DNA from: Hanamia caeni
GTDB lineage: Bacteria > Bacteroidota > Bacteroidia > Chitinophagales > Chitinophagaceae
Assembly: GCF_003721595.1 (NCBI RefSeq)
Contig: NZ_RJJR01000027.1
Location: 1-34,387, forward strand
Length of the DNA: 34,387 bases
Reading direction: 5' to 3'
The position numbers and the translations under genes were made by a program. This document shows positions 9,016 through 17,881 of this stretch, piece by piece (position 1 is the stretch's first letter; each line of letters begins with the position of its first letter). Under the pieces are notes generated by a model. The model was not told the DNA's origin, ran no database searches, and saw only the letters and a list, made by a program, of their open reading frames with translations.

Positions 9016-10233
9016 CTAATTTACAGAATTCTGCCGTCTTTTTAATTCTTTTTCAATAAGCTGCAATTCCCTCCTTGTTTGGCTACTCACTGAGGAGTTT
9101 TCCTGTGCCCGTCGCATCAGATAAGGAATCACATCTTTTATCGGGCCAAAGGGAACATATTTACTGGCGTTGCAACCTGCTTTGGCGAGATTAAAAGTGA
9201 TGTTGTCGCTCATTCCATAAAGCTGCGACAAATGAACCCTGGAATCGTTCAGCGCGAGGCCATATTTCGTCATGATTTGGGTTGCCAGCAAATTACTGTA
9301 CTCATTATGAGAGCCGATAACCACGTGCATGTTATTTTGCGGATCTAAACAAAATGCTACGGCAGCATTAAATTCATCATCAGTGGCTGTTTTGGTTTCA
9401 TTTATGGGAGAAGCGTAATTCATTTCTACGGCCCGCGCGCGTTCTTTTTCCATGTAAGCGCCACGCACCAGTTTCATAGCTGGAATAAAATTATTTTCTT
9501 TGGCAAAGCTGCAAAAGTCTTTAATATACTCCAACCTGTCGTGCCGGTATAATTGCGCCGTATTGTATATCACGGGCTTTCCAGTATTAAACTCCAACAT
9601 CATCATGGTAGCAAGCGCATCTTCAGCATGTTGAATCCAGCTTTCTTCCGCATCCACTAAAACGCCCACATTGCATTTGGCAGCTACTGCGCATATTTTA
9701 GTAAGCCGTGCCACCACCCTGGTCCATTCTGCTTTTTCATTTTCGTTTAGTTTATCAAATGCAATTTTACCCCGGACAATATCATTGTAAACGGCAGAAT
9801 TGTTCACTTTTTCCAGCAAACCAAACCGTGAAAGGCCCGTAAGTTTAATACTCATGTAGGGAATGTTGGGTTGAGTAGCCGCATAGTTAATTACCCTGAT
9901 GAATTCGTCGCTAGCATGGTCAAATTCTTTTTCTCCTTCTTTACCCTCCACGCCATAATCTAAAATCACTTCCACATTAAATTTTGCCAGATTCTCTACA
10001 ACAGTCGACGTATCTTCAAGTGTTTCCCCACCCACAAATTGACTAAAAATAGTTTTCCTGATAATCCCTTTAACCGGCAAGCCCATTTTCAAAGCGAGGG
10101 GCGTAAGCCATAATCCCAGTTTCACCAACCAGGGTTTTGTCATAGATTCATAAATAAACCTGGCGTTTTTTAATTGCTTATCCGATTTTGAGGCAAAGGC
10201 TGTTTTTGTATCATCAAAAGAGAGTTCCTTCAT
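9016..10233 (-). CDS. Proline dehydrogenase (stand-alone PRODH)
   Basis: The product has 405 residues and is a FAD-dependent (beta/alpha)8 barrel that oxidises L-proline to pyrroline-5-carboxylate, the first step of proline catabolism. Diagnostic segments are KLVRGAYMEKERARA (254-268), QLYGMSDNIT (337-346) and KYVPFGPIKDVIPYLMRRAQ (358-377), the last carrying the paired arginines that bind the substrate carboxylate. Length fits a monofunctional enzyme; there is no aldehyde dehydrogenase domain as in PutA, so the second step must be encoded elsewhere. There is no signal peptide. It is transcribed away from the thioesterase gene, with a TAnnTTTG-like box about 65 nt upstream, and the DUF5916 gene follows it. 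Confidence 0.93.
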   Translation of the reverse strand: MKELSFDDTKTAFASKSDKQLKNARFIYESMTKPWLVKLGLWLTPLALKMGLPVKGIIRKTIFSQFVGGETLEDTSTVVENLAKFNVEVILDYGVEGKEGEKEFDHASDEFIRVINYAATQPNIPYMSIKLTGLSRFGLLEKVNNSAVYNDIVRGKIAFDKLNENEKAEWTRVVARLTKICAVAAKCNVGVLVDAEESWIQHAEDALATMMMLEFNTGKPVIYNTAQLYRHDRLEYIKDFCSFAKENNFIPAMKLVRGAYMEKERARAVEMNYASPINETKTATDDEFNAAVAFCLDPQNNMHVVIGSHNEYSNLLATQIMTKYGLALNDSRVHLSQLYGMSDNITFNLAKAGCNASKYVPFGPIKDVIPYLMRRAQENSSVSSQTRRELQLIEKELKRRQNSVN

Positions 10234-10296
10234 AAGTTTAAAAACCGAAATTCAGCATTCACAAACAATCCGCCAAATAATAAATAGCCAGGTAGT

Positions 10297-10304
10297 CAAA
10301 AATA
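10297..10304 (-). promoter_or_regulatory. Candidate -7 box for proline dehydrogenase
   Basis: On the minus strand this reads TATTTTTG, matching the Bacteroidota sigma -7 consensus TAnnTTTG, in the divergent spacer. The nearest upstream TTG (10331-10333) is 26 nt away, longer than the usual 17-23, so the call is tentative. Confidence 0.35.
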
Positions 10305-10322
10305 GCTCCACTTCACATTAAC

Positions 10323-10330
10323 TATATTTG
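10323..10330 (+). promoter_or_regulatory. Candidate -7 box for the thioesterase gene
   Basis: TATATTTG matches TAnnTTTG and is followed by C, giving a leader of only about 12 nt before the ATG at 10347. No good -33 TTG is visible upstream. Confidence 0.4.
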
Positions 10331-10346
10331 CAAAAATTTTCGCGGA

Positions 10347-10883
10347 ATGAACGCTAAAAGACCCTCAGAAAGTTTAATCGTGATGACAGAATTGGTTTTG
10401 CCCAATGATACCAACCTATTTGACAACTTAATGGGCGGACGGCTGATGTATTGGATGGACATAGCTGCAGCACTCTCCGGCAGCAAGCATTGTGGCGCGC
10501 CGGTAGTTACCGCATCGGTCGACAATATTTCTTTTACAAATCCCATCAAGCTGGGAAATGTAGTCCACATCCAGGCCAAAGTTACCCGCGCTTTTAATAC
10601 CAGCATGGAAATTTACCTGAAAGTGTGGGGAGAAGACATTCTGCAACAGTATAAATATCCAAGTAATGAAGCTTACTACACATTCGTAGCTCTTGACCCT
10701 CATGGTAAACCAAGGGCTGTTCCTAAAATAGAGCCCGAAACACCGGAGGAGACAGAACTTTATGAAGGCGCTTTGCGCAGAAGGCAACTGAGATTGATTC
10801 TGGGAGGAAAAATGAAGCCCGGCGATGCATCTGAGCTGAAAGCCTTATTTATGAATGTAAGGGACGACAAACAAGGAATCTAA
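10347..10883 (+). CDS. Acyl-CoA thioesterase, hotdog fold
   Basis: The product has 178 residues. It resembles cytosolic acyl-CoA hydrolases of the YciA/BACH type, which release free fatty acid and CoA. The signature NLMGGRLMYWMDIAAALSG (27-45) contains the hotdog helix and the Asp38 typical of the catalytic position; VTASVDNISFTNPIKLGN follows as the central strand. The C-terminal extension is charged (PEETELYEGALRRRQ). There is no signal peptide. It stands alone on the plus strand between proline dehydrogenase (divergent) and the PlsC-like gene (convergent), so the context only hints at a lipid-metabolism link. Confidence 0.88.
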   Translation: MNAKRPSESLIVMTELVLPNDTNLFDNLMGGRLMYWMDIAAALSGSKHCGAPVVTASVDNISFTNPIKLGNVVHIQAKVTRAFNTSMEIYLKVWGEDILQQYKYPSNEAYYTFVALDPHGKPRAVPKIEPETPEETELYEGALRRRQLRLILGGKMKPGDASELKALFMNVRDDKQGI

Positions 10884-10933
10884 CCCGGAAGAAGAAATAA
10901 AACAAAAATTTCTTTATTTATTCGTTCACTGGC

Positions 10934-11695
10934 CTAATCCTGCAATTTATTTTCTGATTTTATCCACATGAATTTTTTGCTTTGCTCAATCGAATCCATC
11001 ACTTTTTCGAGGATTTCATCAACACTTTCTTCGTAAGTCAGTTGCAGCGGCGCTTTGAATTTCACAGAAAGAACAACGCCTTTCTTCTTAAATTTCAGGC
11101 CTTTCTTGTTGAAAGCGCGCCAGAATCCATTAATGACTACAGGGATAACAACCGGCCTGTGATATTTGATGATGAATGCAGTTCCTTTTCTTCCGGGGGC
11201 AAAAGGCTTGGTAGTACCCTGCGGGAAAGTTATCACCCAATTGTCCTTCAAAGCACTGGAAATTTTTCGTGTATCGGCCGGGTCAAGGCCACGCCTGATT
11301 TCCTGGCCATCTTTTTTCCAGGTACGCTTTACGGTGATGGCTCCTCCCCATCTGAAAAAGCGGCTCACCCAGGTACTTTTCATCGTTTCGGCAGCAGCCA
11401 CAAAATACACGCGGGTAAAGGGATTTAAAAGGTAAAATGGAACGCCTAACTTATTCTGCCTGCGCCACTTAACAGCGCAAAAAATATGAATAAGTGTGAT
11501 AACATCAGCGAAATACGTCTGGTGATTACTCACGAAAAGCACATTTTTTTTGGGAAGCTTTTTCAAATGTTCAGTTCCGCTTATAGTAAGCTTGTTAATA
11601 ATGGCAATCCCCGGGTAGCTAAAAATCCCTATAATGAAATAAACCACTGACTTAAACAGGTGAGTCTTCTGCAGGTTTTTTAGCCAACGCTTCAT
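10934..11695 (-). CDS. Lysophospholipid/1-acylglycerol-3-phosphate acyltransferase (PlsC-like)
   Basis: The product has 253 residues. The LPLAT fold is recognised from block I, SNHQTYFADV (56-65), and block III, FPQGTTKPF (157-165). These enzymes attach an acyl chain to lysophosphatidic acid or a related lysolipid at the inner membrane. A hydrophobic segment at about 14-33 could anchor it. Two departures from the textbook family are visible: the His and Asp of block I are separated by five residues instead of four (H58-x5-D64), and block III reads FPQGTT where FPEGTR is usual. This may define a Bacteroidota subfamily rather than inactivity. The substrate is not predictable. Confidence 0.82.
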   Translation of the reverse strand: MKRWLKNLQKTHLFKSVVYFIIGIFSYPGIAIINKLTISGTEHLKKLPKKNVLFVSNHQTYFADVITLIHIFCAVKWRRQNKLGVPFYLLNPFTRVYFVAAAETMKSTWVSRFFRWGGAITVKRTWKKDGQEIRRGLDPADTRKISSALKDNWVITFPQGTTKPFAPGRKGTAFIIKYHRPVVIPVVINGFWRAFNKKGLKFKKKGVVLSVKFKAPLQLTYEESVDEILEKVMDSIEQSKKFMWIKSENKLQD

Positions 11696-11781
11696 TCAAT
11701 TTGGTTTACTATCCAATCAATTTGCAATATAACAATTAGGATTTAAACAAATTATGAATTCATTGGCATGAATTTTAGGGT

Positions 11782-11853
11782 ATGATGGGAAATCGACCTG
11801 GTTATCTTACTATGCAGGCGAAATTTTTGGCCTTGAAAAACAGTAAAGCGTAG
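11782..11853 (+). CDS. Possible 23-residue leader peptide
   Basis: An ATG-initiated ORF begins MMGNRPGYLT and ends LKNSKA. Its TAG stop lies inside the left arm of the following terminator-like hairpin, an arrangement reminiscent of attenuation leaders. No promoter box was found before it, and the rpsA promoter lies downstream of the hairpin, so a direct role in rpsA control is doubtful. It could be a chance ORF or a decayed gene end. Confidence 0.2.
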   Translation: MMGNRPGYLTMQAKFLALKNSKA

Positions 11854-11875
11854 GAGCAATCCTATGCTTTTTTTT
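11845..11875 (+). terminator. Orphan intrinsic terminator-like hairpin
   Basis: AAAGCGTAGGA pairs with TCCTATGCTTT (one G-T pair) around a GCAA tetraloop and runs into T8 on the plus strand. No plus-strand gene ends here except the possible 23-codon ORF, so either a short transcript ends here or the site shields rpsA from read-through. Confidence 0.6.
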
Positions 11876-11920
11876 ATACTAAAAATGTATAATACTATAG
11901 AAATGCTCAGCGGTATTTAT

Positions 11921-11928
11921 TACCTTTG
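11921..11928 (+). promoter_or_regulatory. rpsA promoter -7 box with 5' stem-loop
   Basis: TACCTTTG matches TAnnTTTG and continues CACTCCCC. The following TCCC and GGGA can pair around an A-rich loop at the expected 5' end of the mRNA. No clear TTG -33 element was found. The extended sequence TTTGCACTCCC is identical at the rpsJ promoter. Confidence 0.65.
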
Positions 11929-12048
11929 CACTCCCCAAATAAAAAAGGGAAAGCAATTTTAATCACAAATTTTTTAACAATCAACAAATGCTGATGGACA
12001 GGGTCTTTAAAACGACACAGCAATAACAAAATTACCTGTAAATAAATA

Positions 12049-14277
12049 ATGGATACTGAAAACAAAGAACCAAAATCGGAAACCCAGGAAATAGTATCAG
12101 ATGGCCGTCCACAGGGTGGCATTGAGGGAGTCCCCTTCCCTGACTTTCCTGATGTGGAATCTGCGCAGGCTGCCACAGAGCCCCAACCCACAGAATTGGA
12201 AATTCATGAAGAAGCACTTTCAACACCTCATGATGATTTTGACTGGAGCATTGACAAAAGAAATGTGACTGTTTACAACGATTCTGAAAGGGAAAAGTAC
12301 GATGAGGTTTATGATAAAACCTTCAAGCAAATTAATGACGGCGAAATGGTAACCGGCAACGTAGTGGCGATGACCAAAACCGACGTTGTTATTAACATAG
12401 GCTTTAAAAGTGATGGCCTTGTAGGATTGAACGAATTTCGCGATATGCCTAACCTGAAAGTAGGCGACGAAGTGGAAGTGATGGTTGCAGAGAAGGAAGA
12501 CAAAGACGGCAATCTTCACCTGAGCCGCAAGCAAGCCCGCACTACCCGTGCATGGGAAAAAATTGTTGAAATGCACAAAACAGGTGAAATCGTTACAGGC
12601 CTCGTTACCAGCAAAACCAAAGGCGGTCTTATTGTGGATGTATTTGGAATGGAAACATTCTTACCAGGTTCGCAAATTGACGTTAAGCCTGTTACAGATT
12701 ACGACCAGTTTGTCGGAAAAACCATGGAGTTCAAAGTGGTTAAAATTAATGAAGCCATTAAGAATGCAGTTGTTTCCCATAAAGCGCTTATCGAAAGCGA
12801 CATTGAACAGCAACGGGCTGAAATTATTGGCAAGTTGGAAAAAGGACAGGTATTGGAAGGAACCATCAAGAATATCACCGATTTCGGTGCATTCCTCGAC
12901 CTTGGCGGCTTAGACGGTTTACTTTACATTACAGATATCAGTTGGGGTCGTATCAATCATCCAAGTGAAGTATTGAAACTTGACCAAAAACTGAACGTGG
13001 TAGTTCTTGACTTTGATGATGATAAAAAACGCATCAGTCTTGGTTTGAAACAATTAACTCCGCATCCTTGGGATACATTGCCTGAAAATATTAAAGAAGG
13101 CGAAATCGTAAAAGGAAAAGTGGTAAATATTGAAGATTACGGCGCATTCCTGGAAATTTATCCGGGCGTGGAAGGTTTGGTTCACGTAAGCGAAATCACA
13201 TGGGCAAATACGCCAATCAATGCAAAAGAATTCTTCAAACTGGGCGATGAATATGAAGCGAAGATTGTAACGCTGAGCAAAGAAGATCGCAAGATGAGCC
13301 TTTCTATCAAGCAAATGACAGAAGACCCTTGGAACACGATTGAAACACAATATCCTGAAGGAAGCAAACACAAAGGCCTGGTAAAAAATATCACTCCTTA
13401 CGGCGTGTTTGTTGAACTTTCTCCCGGCATTGGCGGAATGATTCATATAAGTGATTTGAGCTGGTTAAAACGTTTTAATAACCCGAATGAATACACGAAA
13501 GTTGGTGAAAATATTGATGTAATCATTATGAGCATTGATAAAGAAAACCGCAAGCTTCAGTTAGGACACAAGCAAATAGAAGAAGACCCATGGAATTCTT
13601 TGGAAGAAACTTTCCCTGTCGGAAGTGTTCATGAAGGAACCGTAACCCGCCGCGATGATAAAGGCGCCATAGTTCAGCTTCCTTACGGATTGGAAGGATT
13701 TGCCCCGGCACGCCATCTGCGTAAAGAAGATGAAAAGGTAATCGGCCTGGATGAGATAGCTCCTTTTATGGTAATTGAATTTGACAGGAATGATAAGAAA
13801 ATCATTCTGAGCCACAGCCGCATCTGGGAGAAAGAAAGAGCAGATGAAAAAAATGCACAGCTACACGAAAGAAGAGTTGCGGCCGAAAGCACAAAGAAAG
13901 CCGTAAAAAACATTCAAAGCAAAGTTGAAAAAACCACATTAGGCGATTTAGGTGTGCTGGCAGATCTGAAGAAGAAAATGGACCAGGCTCCTGAAGCTGA
14001 AGCAGAAGTGAAAGCTAAAGCAGACGAAGCTCCTGCAGAAGCCCCTGTTGCGAAAAAAGAAACTTCGAAAAGTAAAGCGGATGCCGAAGAAACAAGCAAT
14101 GAAGAAGAAAAACCTAAAGCAGAAAAGAAGGCAGAAGGTACTTTAGCCCAAACTCCCCCACCCCCCGCCAATGAGCCTCAGCATATAAAAGCCCAGGCAG
14201 AAGCGGCAGCGGAAAAGGAAGAAGCTGAAGCGGAAGATGCACAGGATGAAGATGCAAGCGAAGAGGAAAAGGCCTGA
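12049..14277 (+). CDS. rpsA: Ribosomal protein bS1
   Basis: The product has 742 residues. Six S1 (OB-fold) RNA-binding domains lie at about 97-165, 178-246, 264-336, 349-422, 435-508 and 522-592; domains 3-5 have the classical pattern (for example NITDFGAFLDLGGLDGLLYI). It brings mRNA to the 30S subunit, which matters where Shine-Dalgarno pairing is little used. An acidic N-terminal stretch of ~95 residues precedes domain 1. After a conserved-looking helix (TTLGDLGVLADLKKKM, 629-644) comes a ~100-residue Ala/Glu/Lys tail ending in acidic residues, longer than in E. coli S1 (557 residues). It has its own promoter and a strong terminator, so it is monocistronic. Confidence 0.96.
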   Translation: MDTENKEPKSETQEIVSDGRPQGGIEGVPFPDFPDVESAQAATEPQPTELEIHEEALSTPHDDFDWSIDKRNVTVYNDSEREKYDEVYDKTFKQINDGEMVTGNVVAMTKTDVVINIGFKSDGLVGLNEFRDMPNLKVGDEVEVMVAEKEDKDGNLHLSRKQARTTRAWEKIVEMHKTGEIVTGLVTSKTKGGLIVDVFGMETFLPGSQIDVKPVTDYDQFVGKTMEFKVVKINEAIKNAVVSHKALIESDIEQQRAEIIGKLEKGQVLEGTIKNITDFGAFLDLGGLDGLLYITDISWGRINHPSEVLKLDQKLNVVVLDFDDDKKRISLGLKQLTPHPWDTLPENIKEGEIVKGKVVNIEDYGAFLEIYPGVEGLVHVSEITWANTPINAKEFFKLGDEYEAKIVTLSKEDRKMSLSIKQMTEDPWNTIETQYPEGSKHKGLVKNITPYGVFVELSPGIGGMIHISDLSWLKRFNNPNEYTKVGENIDVIIMSIDKENRKLQLGHKQIEEDPWNSLEETFPVGSVHEGTVTRRDDKGAIVQLPYGLEGFAPARHLRKEDEKVIGLDEIAPFMVIEFDRNDKKIILSHSRIWEKERADEKNAQLHERRVAAESTKKAVKNIQSKVEKTTLGDLGVLADLKKKMDQAPEAEAEVKAKADEAPAEAPVAKKETSKSKADAEETSNEEEKPKAEKKAEGTLAQTPPPPANEPQHIKAQAEAAAEKEEAEAEDAQDEDASEEEKA

Positions 14278-14295
14278 TTCTTTTCATAGTATTCC

Positions 14296-14330
14296 AAAGC
14301 CCGTTGTTAGCTGTAACAACGGGCTTTTTT
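14296..14330 (+). terminator. rpsA intrinsic terminator
   Basis: AAAGCCCGTTGTTA pairs with TAACAACGGGCTTT around a short loop, followed by a T-run. It starts 19 nt after the rpsA stop. Confidence 0.93.
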
Positions 14331-14411
14331 ATTTAGATGAATAATGAGTATAGTAAATCAACAAATAATTTGATTTCCCATTCCTGCCTAAAATTCGTGT
14401 AGGCCTTACCG

Positions 14412-16445
14412 TTACATCATATATTTTATTTTTTTCAATGCAGCTTTCATATTAATTGCTTTTCCCAACACAGGCTTAAAAATATCTCCCTCGCTTCTGA
14501 TGCGCGCAATAGAATTTTTAATCGTAAAGTCAGACATTTTAAGTCCTTTCTTAACTTCTTCCCAATGTAAAGGCATAGATACAGTGGCGCCGGGCTTTGG
14601 CCTCACCGAATAGGGAGCGGCAAGCGTGGCCTGCGGCCGGTTTTGTAAAAAATCGATATACATTTTCCTGTCACGGTTATTCACGATTCGCTCAATACTC
14701 GTGAATTCAGGCAGTTCCTTTTGCACAAGCGTCGCAATTTTTCTCGCAAATTCTTTTGATTCTTCATAAGTATATTTTGCGCCCAGCGGAAAATAAATGT
14801 GAAGCCCCGTTGATCCGGATGTTTTGCAACAACTTGTTACTCCTAATTCATCCAATACATTTTTTGTGACCTGCGCCGTAACGATTACCTGCTCAAATGT
14901 ATTTTCATCAGGATCCAAATCAATGATGCACCAATCGGGATTATCAGGCTTATCAGCCGTGCTGCTCCAGGGGTTTATTTCAATGCAGCCGAGGTTCACC
15001 ACATACAGCAAGCTGGCTTCATTACTGATTTTTAAAAAATTTTTGTCGCCATCTATTTTGCTGTGATAAGGAAAAGTTTCGATCCATTCAGGCACTTTGC
15101 CGGTTACGTTTTTTTGATAGAAACTTTTGCCGTTAATTCCATTGGGAAAACGATTTAAAGATTGAGGCCGGTTTTTTAAATAAGGTAAAATAAAAGGCGC
15201 AGCCTGATAATAGTAATTGATTAATTCCCTTTTGGTAATTTTCTCTTTGGGCCAATATATTTTTGAGAGATTGGTGAATTTTAATTCTTTGCCGTTGACT
15301 TTTCGTATCTGAGTTTTTTCACTTGGATTCAGCAAGGTTTTCCTCTCCCCTTTTTCCATGGGCTTTATGATTTTTTCTTTTTGCAAACCGGTTTTATTTA
15401 CAATTTTTTCCGTGTCTGTTTCTTTTTCCATCACCACCTCTGCCGGTTTTTTGTCGTCGCGCATGCCTTCAAAAGAAGGATGCCGCATTACACCATCGCG
15501 CGTCATTTCCCTGTAGCTTACTTCAGCGATTAGCTTTGGTTGTAGCCATGTAGCCTCAGCGTGCGGCGGATTTGGCCGGAAGCGTGAGGGTTGATTTATA
15601 TCCGGTTCATGCTGAAAAGGGCTTTCCGGAATAATAAGGGGCTCAAATTTTTTCATCAGCTTCTGCTGGAGTTTCTGCGTAAAGCCTGTACCAATTTTAC
15701 CTGTGAAAACAAGATTTTTATTTTCAAAAACCCCCACGAGCAAAGAGCTGAAAAGCTTCGTGGTGTTTTCATTTTTTGTAAAACCGCCGATGACCACTTC
15801 CTGCCTTTGCTGCGTTTTTATTTTAAGCCAGTCTTTGGTTCGTTTGCCTGGCAGATATTGACTATCTGATTTTTTTGCCATAATTCCCTCCAATGACATT
15901 TCCTGGGCAAGCTTAAAAAATTCAAAGCCGTTTGTTTCAAAGTTTTCGCTGAGCTTTATAATGTCTGAGGTTGGCAACACGGTACTTAAAATTTTTCGGC
16001 GTTGCTCCAGCCCGAGCTCGAGCAGGCTTTTTCCCTGATACCACAAAATGTCAAAAACATAATACATCAAAATTCCATCCGCTTCGCTTCTCCATCCCTG
16101 AAGGCTGCTAAAGTCTGCTTTTCCATTTTCACGCAGGCTAACGATTTCCCCATCTAACACTGCATCCATTTTAAATTTTTTCAGTTCATCATAGATGGGA
16201 TAAAATTTTTCATCAAATGATTTTGAATTCCTGGAGTCCAGGTGCACTTCGCCTTTGTTAAGAAATGACAAGGCGCGAAATCCATCCCACTTCACCTCGT
16301 ATATCCAGCCTGGCTCATCAAATGGTTTATTAACCAATGTGGCGAGCATCGGCTCCATCTTTCGGGGAAAATTTTCTTTTTTTGCGCCAGATAGCAGGCT
16401 ATTAAGTTCACTCGTTGAGGCCATAATTTCATTTTGGGTAATCAA
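14412..16445 (-). CDS. ligD: ATP-dependent DNA ligase D, ligase plus polymerase domains
   Basis: The product has 677 residues. The N-terminal ligase has motif I YEVKWDGFR with the adenylated Lys52, LDGE at 97-100 and LEGIMAKK at 185-192, followed by an OB domain to about 330. A charged linker (about 335-380) leads to an archaeo-eukaryotic primase-like polymerase domain, with the metal pair in IIDLDPD (D509 and D511) and the nucleotide-binding SGSTGLHIY (543-551). LigD repairs double-strand breaks with Ku by non-homologous end joining. The 3'-phosphoesterase domain found in many LigD proteins is absent, and no ku gene lies in the window. Met8 (16424) is an alternative start. It lies 99 nt downstream of the flavoprotein gene on the same strand. 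Confidence 0.94.
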   Translation of the reverse strand: MITQNEIMASTSELNSLLSGAKKENFPRKMEPMLATLVNKPFDEPGWIYEVKWDGFRALSFLNKGEVHLDSRNSKSFDEKFYPIYDELKKFKMDAVLDGEIVSLRENGKADFSSLQGWRSEADGILMYYVFDILWYQGKSLLELGLEQRRKILSTVLPTSDIIKLSENFETNGFEFFKLAQEMSLEGIMAKKSDSQYLPGKRTKDWLKIKTQQRQEVVIGGFTKNENTTKLFSSLLVGVFENKNLVFTGKIGTGFTQKLQQKLMKKFEPLIIPESPFQHEPDINQPSRFRPNPPHAEATWLQPKLIAEVSYREMTRDGVMRHPSFEGMRDDKKPAEVVMEKETDTEKIVNKTGLQKEKIIKPMEKGERKTLLNPSEKTQIRKVNGKELKFTNLSKIYWPKEKITKRELINYYYQAAPFILPYLKNRPQSLNRFPNGINGKSFYQKNVTGKVPEWIETFPYHSKIDGDKNFLKISNEASLLYVVNLGCIEINPWSSTADKPDNPDWCIIDLDPDENTFEQVIVTAQVTKNVLDELGVTSCCKTSGSTGLHIYFPLGAKYTYEESKEFARKIATLVQKELPEFTSIERIVNNRDRKMYIDFLQNRPQATLAAPYSVRPKPGATVSMPLHWEEVKKGLKMSDFTIKNSIARIRSEGDIFKPVLGKAINMKAALKKIKYMM

Positions 16446-16544
16446 TATCCTTTTACCCTAAAAATATATGCCAATAAAAAATTAAACAATGAGTAGCTAA
16501 TAAAAAGAAGGTATTGGTAGTAAATGGATAAATAAATGGAAATC

Positions 16545-17798
16545 TTATTTTCGGTGGGTATCCAAATTTTTTATAGCGGATGCTGCAATCCAACCGCTGG
16601 TCCAGGCATGCTGAAAATTGTATCCACCGGTTATTCCATCCACATTCAAAATTTCACCGGCGAAAAAAAGACGCGGGATAAGTTTACTTTCCATAGTTTG
16701 CGGAGTGACCTCGCTTAATTTTATTCCGCCTGCTGTCACAAATTCATCTTTAAAAGTGGTTTTGCCTTTTACATGAAATACTTGTGCGCAAAGCTGTTTG
16801 GCCAATAAGTTTTGCAGCCGTGCCGGAAGATCAGCCCACCGAATATGTAAATCAATTCCGCATTGCTGCAAATGGTAATCCCATAATCGTTGAGGTAAAT
16901 GAAAAGGATTTGTATTAGTTATTTTTTTTGAAGAATAATCATTCCGCAATTCTTTCAATTTTTCGAGCAAAGAATTTTCGTTGTATTCTTCAAGCCAATT
17001 AACTGAAATGGTAAAATCGTAATTCATTTTGGCAAGCTCATTTGCTCCGAAAGCAGAAAGCTTTAATACAGCCGGGCCGCTCAAGCCCCAGTGAGTAATC
17101 AGCAAGGGGCCGGTTTGAGAAAATTTAGTTCCATTTATTTTTATCCTGCTGCTATTTACAGAAATCCCCATTAACGCTGAAATGGGATTATGGGGAATAT
17201 TAAACGTAAATAAGGAAGGAACGGGATAATCAAAAGAATGGCCTAAATGCGTTAACCAATTGTATTGAGTTGGTTTAGGAAAACCGCCACAAGCAACACA
17301 AACATAATCAGCCTCAAGGATAGTTCCATCTTTTGCGGTTAATTTGAAAACATCATTTTCCTGGGAGGAAGGTATATCGACTCTTATGATTTCCCGGTTC
17401 AACAGAATTTCCACTGCGTGCTGGCTGGCCTGATGCAGAAAACAATGTATAATCGTTTCAGAAGAATTGCTGGCGGGAAACATTCTTCCATCAGGTTCAG
17501 TTTTTAACTGCACATTTTTTTGCTGAAACCACGCAACTGTATCGGTAGTAAAAAATTGATTAAAAGCGTTCTTTAAAAACCTTGCTCCACGTGGATAGTT
17601 TTTAATCATTTCGGTAATACTGAAGCAGGAATGAGTAACATTGCACCTGCCGCCTCCGCTTATCCTGACCTTACTCAACAACTTTCCGGATTTCTCAATA
17701 ATGGTAACTTTTAATCCTGAATTATTTTCCGCAGCATTGATGGCACAAAAAAAACCTGCCGCTCCGCCACCAATCACAATAAGCTTTTTTTGTTCCAT
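16545..17798 (-). CDS. YhiN/HI0933-type flavoprotein (NAD(P)/FAD-dependent oxidoreductase)
   Basis: The product has 417 residues. The N-terminal Rossmann dinucleotide site IVIGGGAAGFFCAINAA (7-23) and the family hallmark KVRISGGGRCNVTH (43-56) identify the HI0933/YhiN family. The C-terminal FAGEILNVDGITGGYNFQ completes the FAD site. Some family members (BaiN) act in bile-acid dehydroxylation, but most have no assigned substrate, and none is suggested here. It follows map on the same strand after 83 nt, a place usually held by infA in ribosomal clusters. Confidence 0.88.
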   Translation of the reverse strand: MEQKKLIVIGGGAAGFFCAINAAENNSGLKVTIIEKSGKLLSKVRISGGGRCNVTHSCFSITEMIKNYPRGARFLKNAFNQFFTTDTVAWFQQKNVQLKTEPDGRMFPASNSSETIIHCFLHQASQHAVEILLNREIIRVDIPSSQENDVFKLTAKDGTILEADYVCVACGGFPKPTQYNWLTHLGHSFDYPVPSLFTFNIPHNPISALMGISVNSSRIKINGTKFSQTGPLLITHWGLSGPAVLKLSAFGANELAKMNYDFTISVNWLEEYNENSLLEKLKELRNDYSSKKITNTNPFHLPQRLWDYHLQQCGIDLHIRWADLPARLQNLLAKQLCAQVFHVKGKTTFKDEFVTAGGIKLSEVTPQTMESKLIPRLFFAGEILNVDGITGGYNFQHAWTSGWIAASAIKNLDTHRK

Positions 17799-17881
17799 TT
17801 TGAGAAAACACTTATGTATCCTTCATTGATTCGTGTGTTGGGCGTATTACTCAATTCGCACAGGATGGCTGTTGCTTGTAA

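Larger units (their letters stand above)
11696..12048. other. 353-bp spacer between plsC-like gene and rpsA
   Basis: This divergent spacer holds, from left to right: AT-rich sequence serving plsC; a 23-codon plus-strand ORF at 11782-11853; a hairpin with a T-run at 11845-11875; the rpsA -7 box at 11921; and an rpsA leader of about 120 nt. No tRNA or known riboswitch was recognised. Confidence 0.7.
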
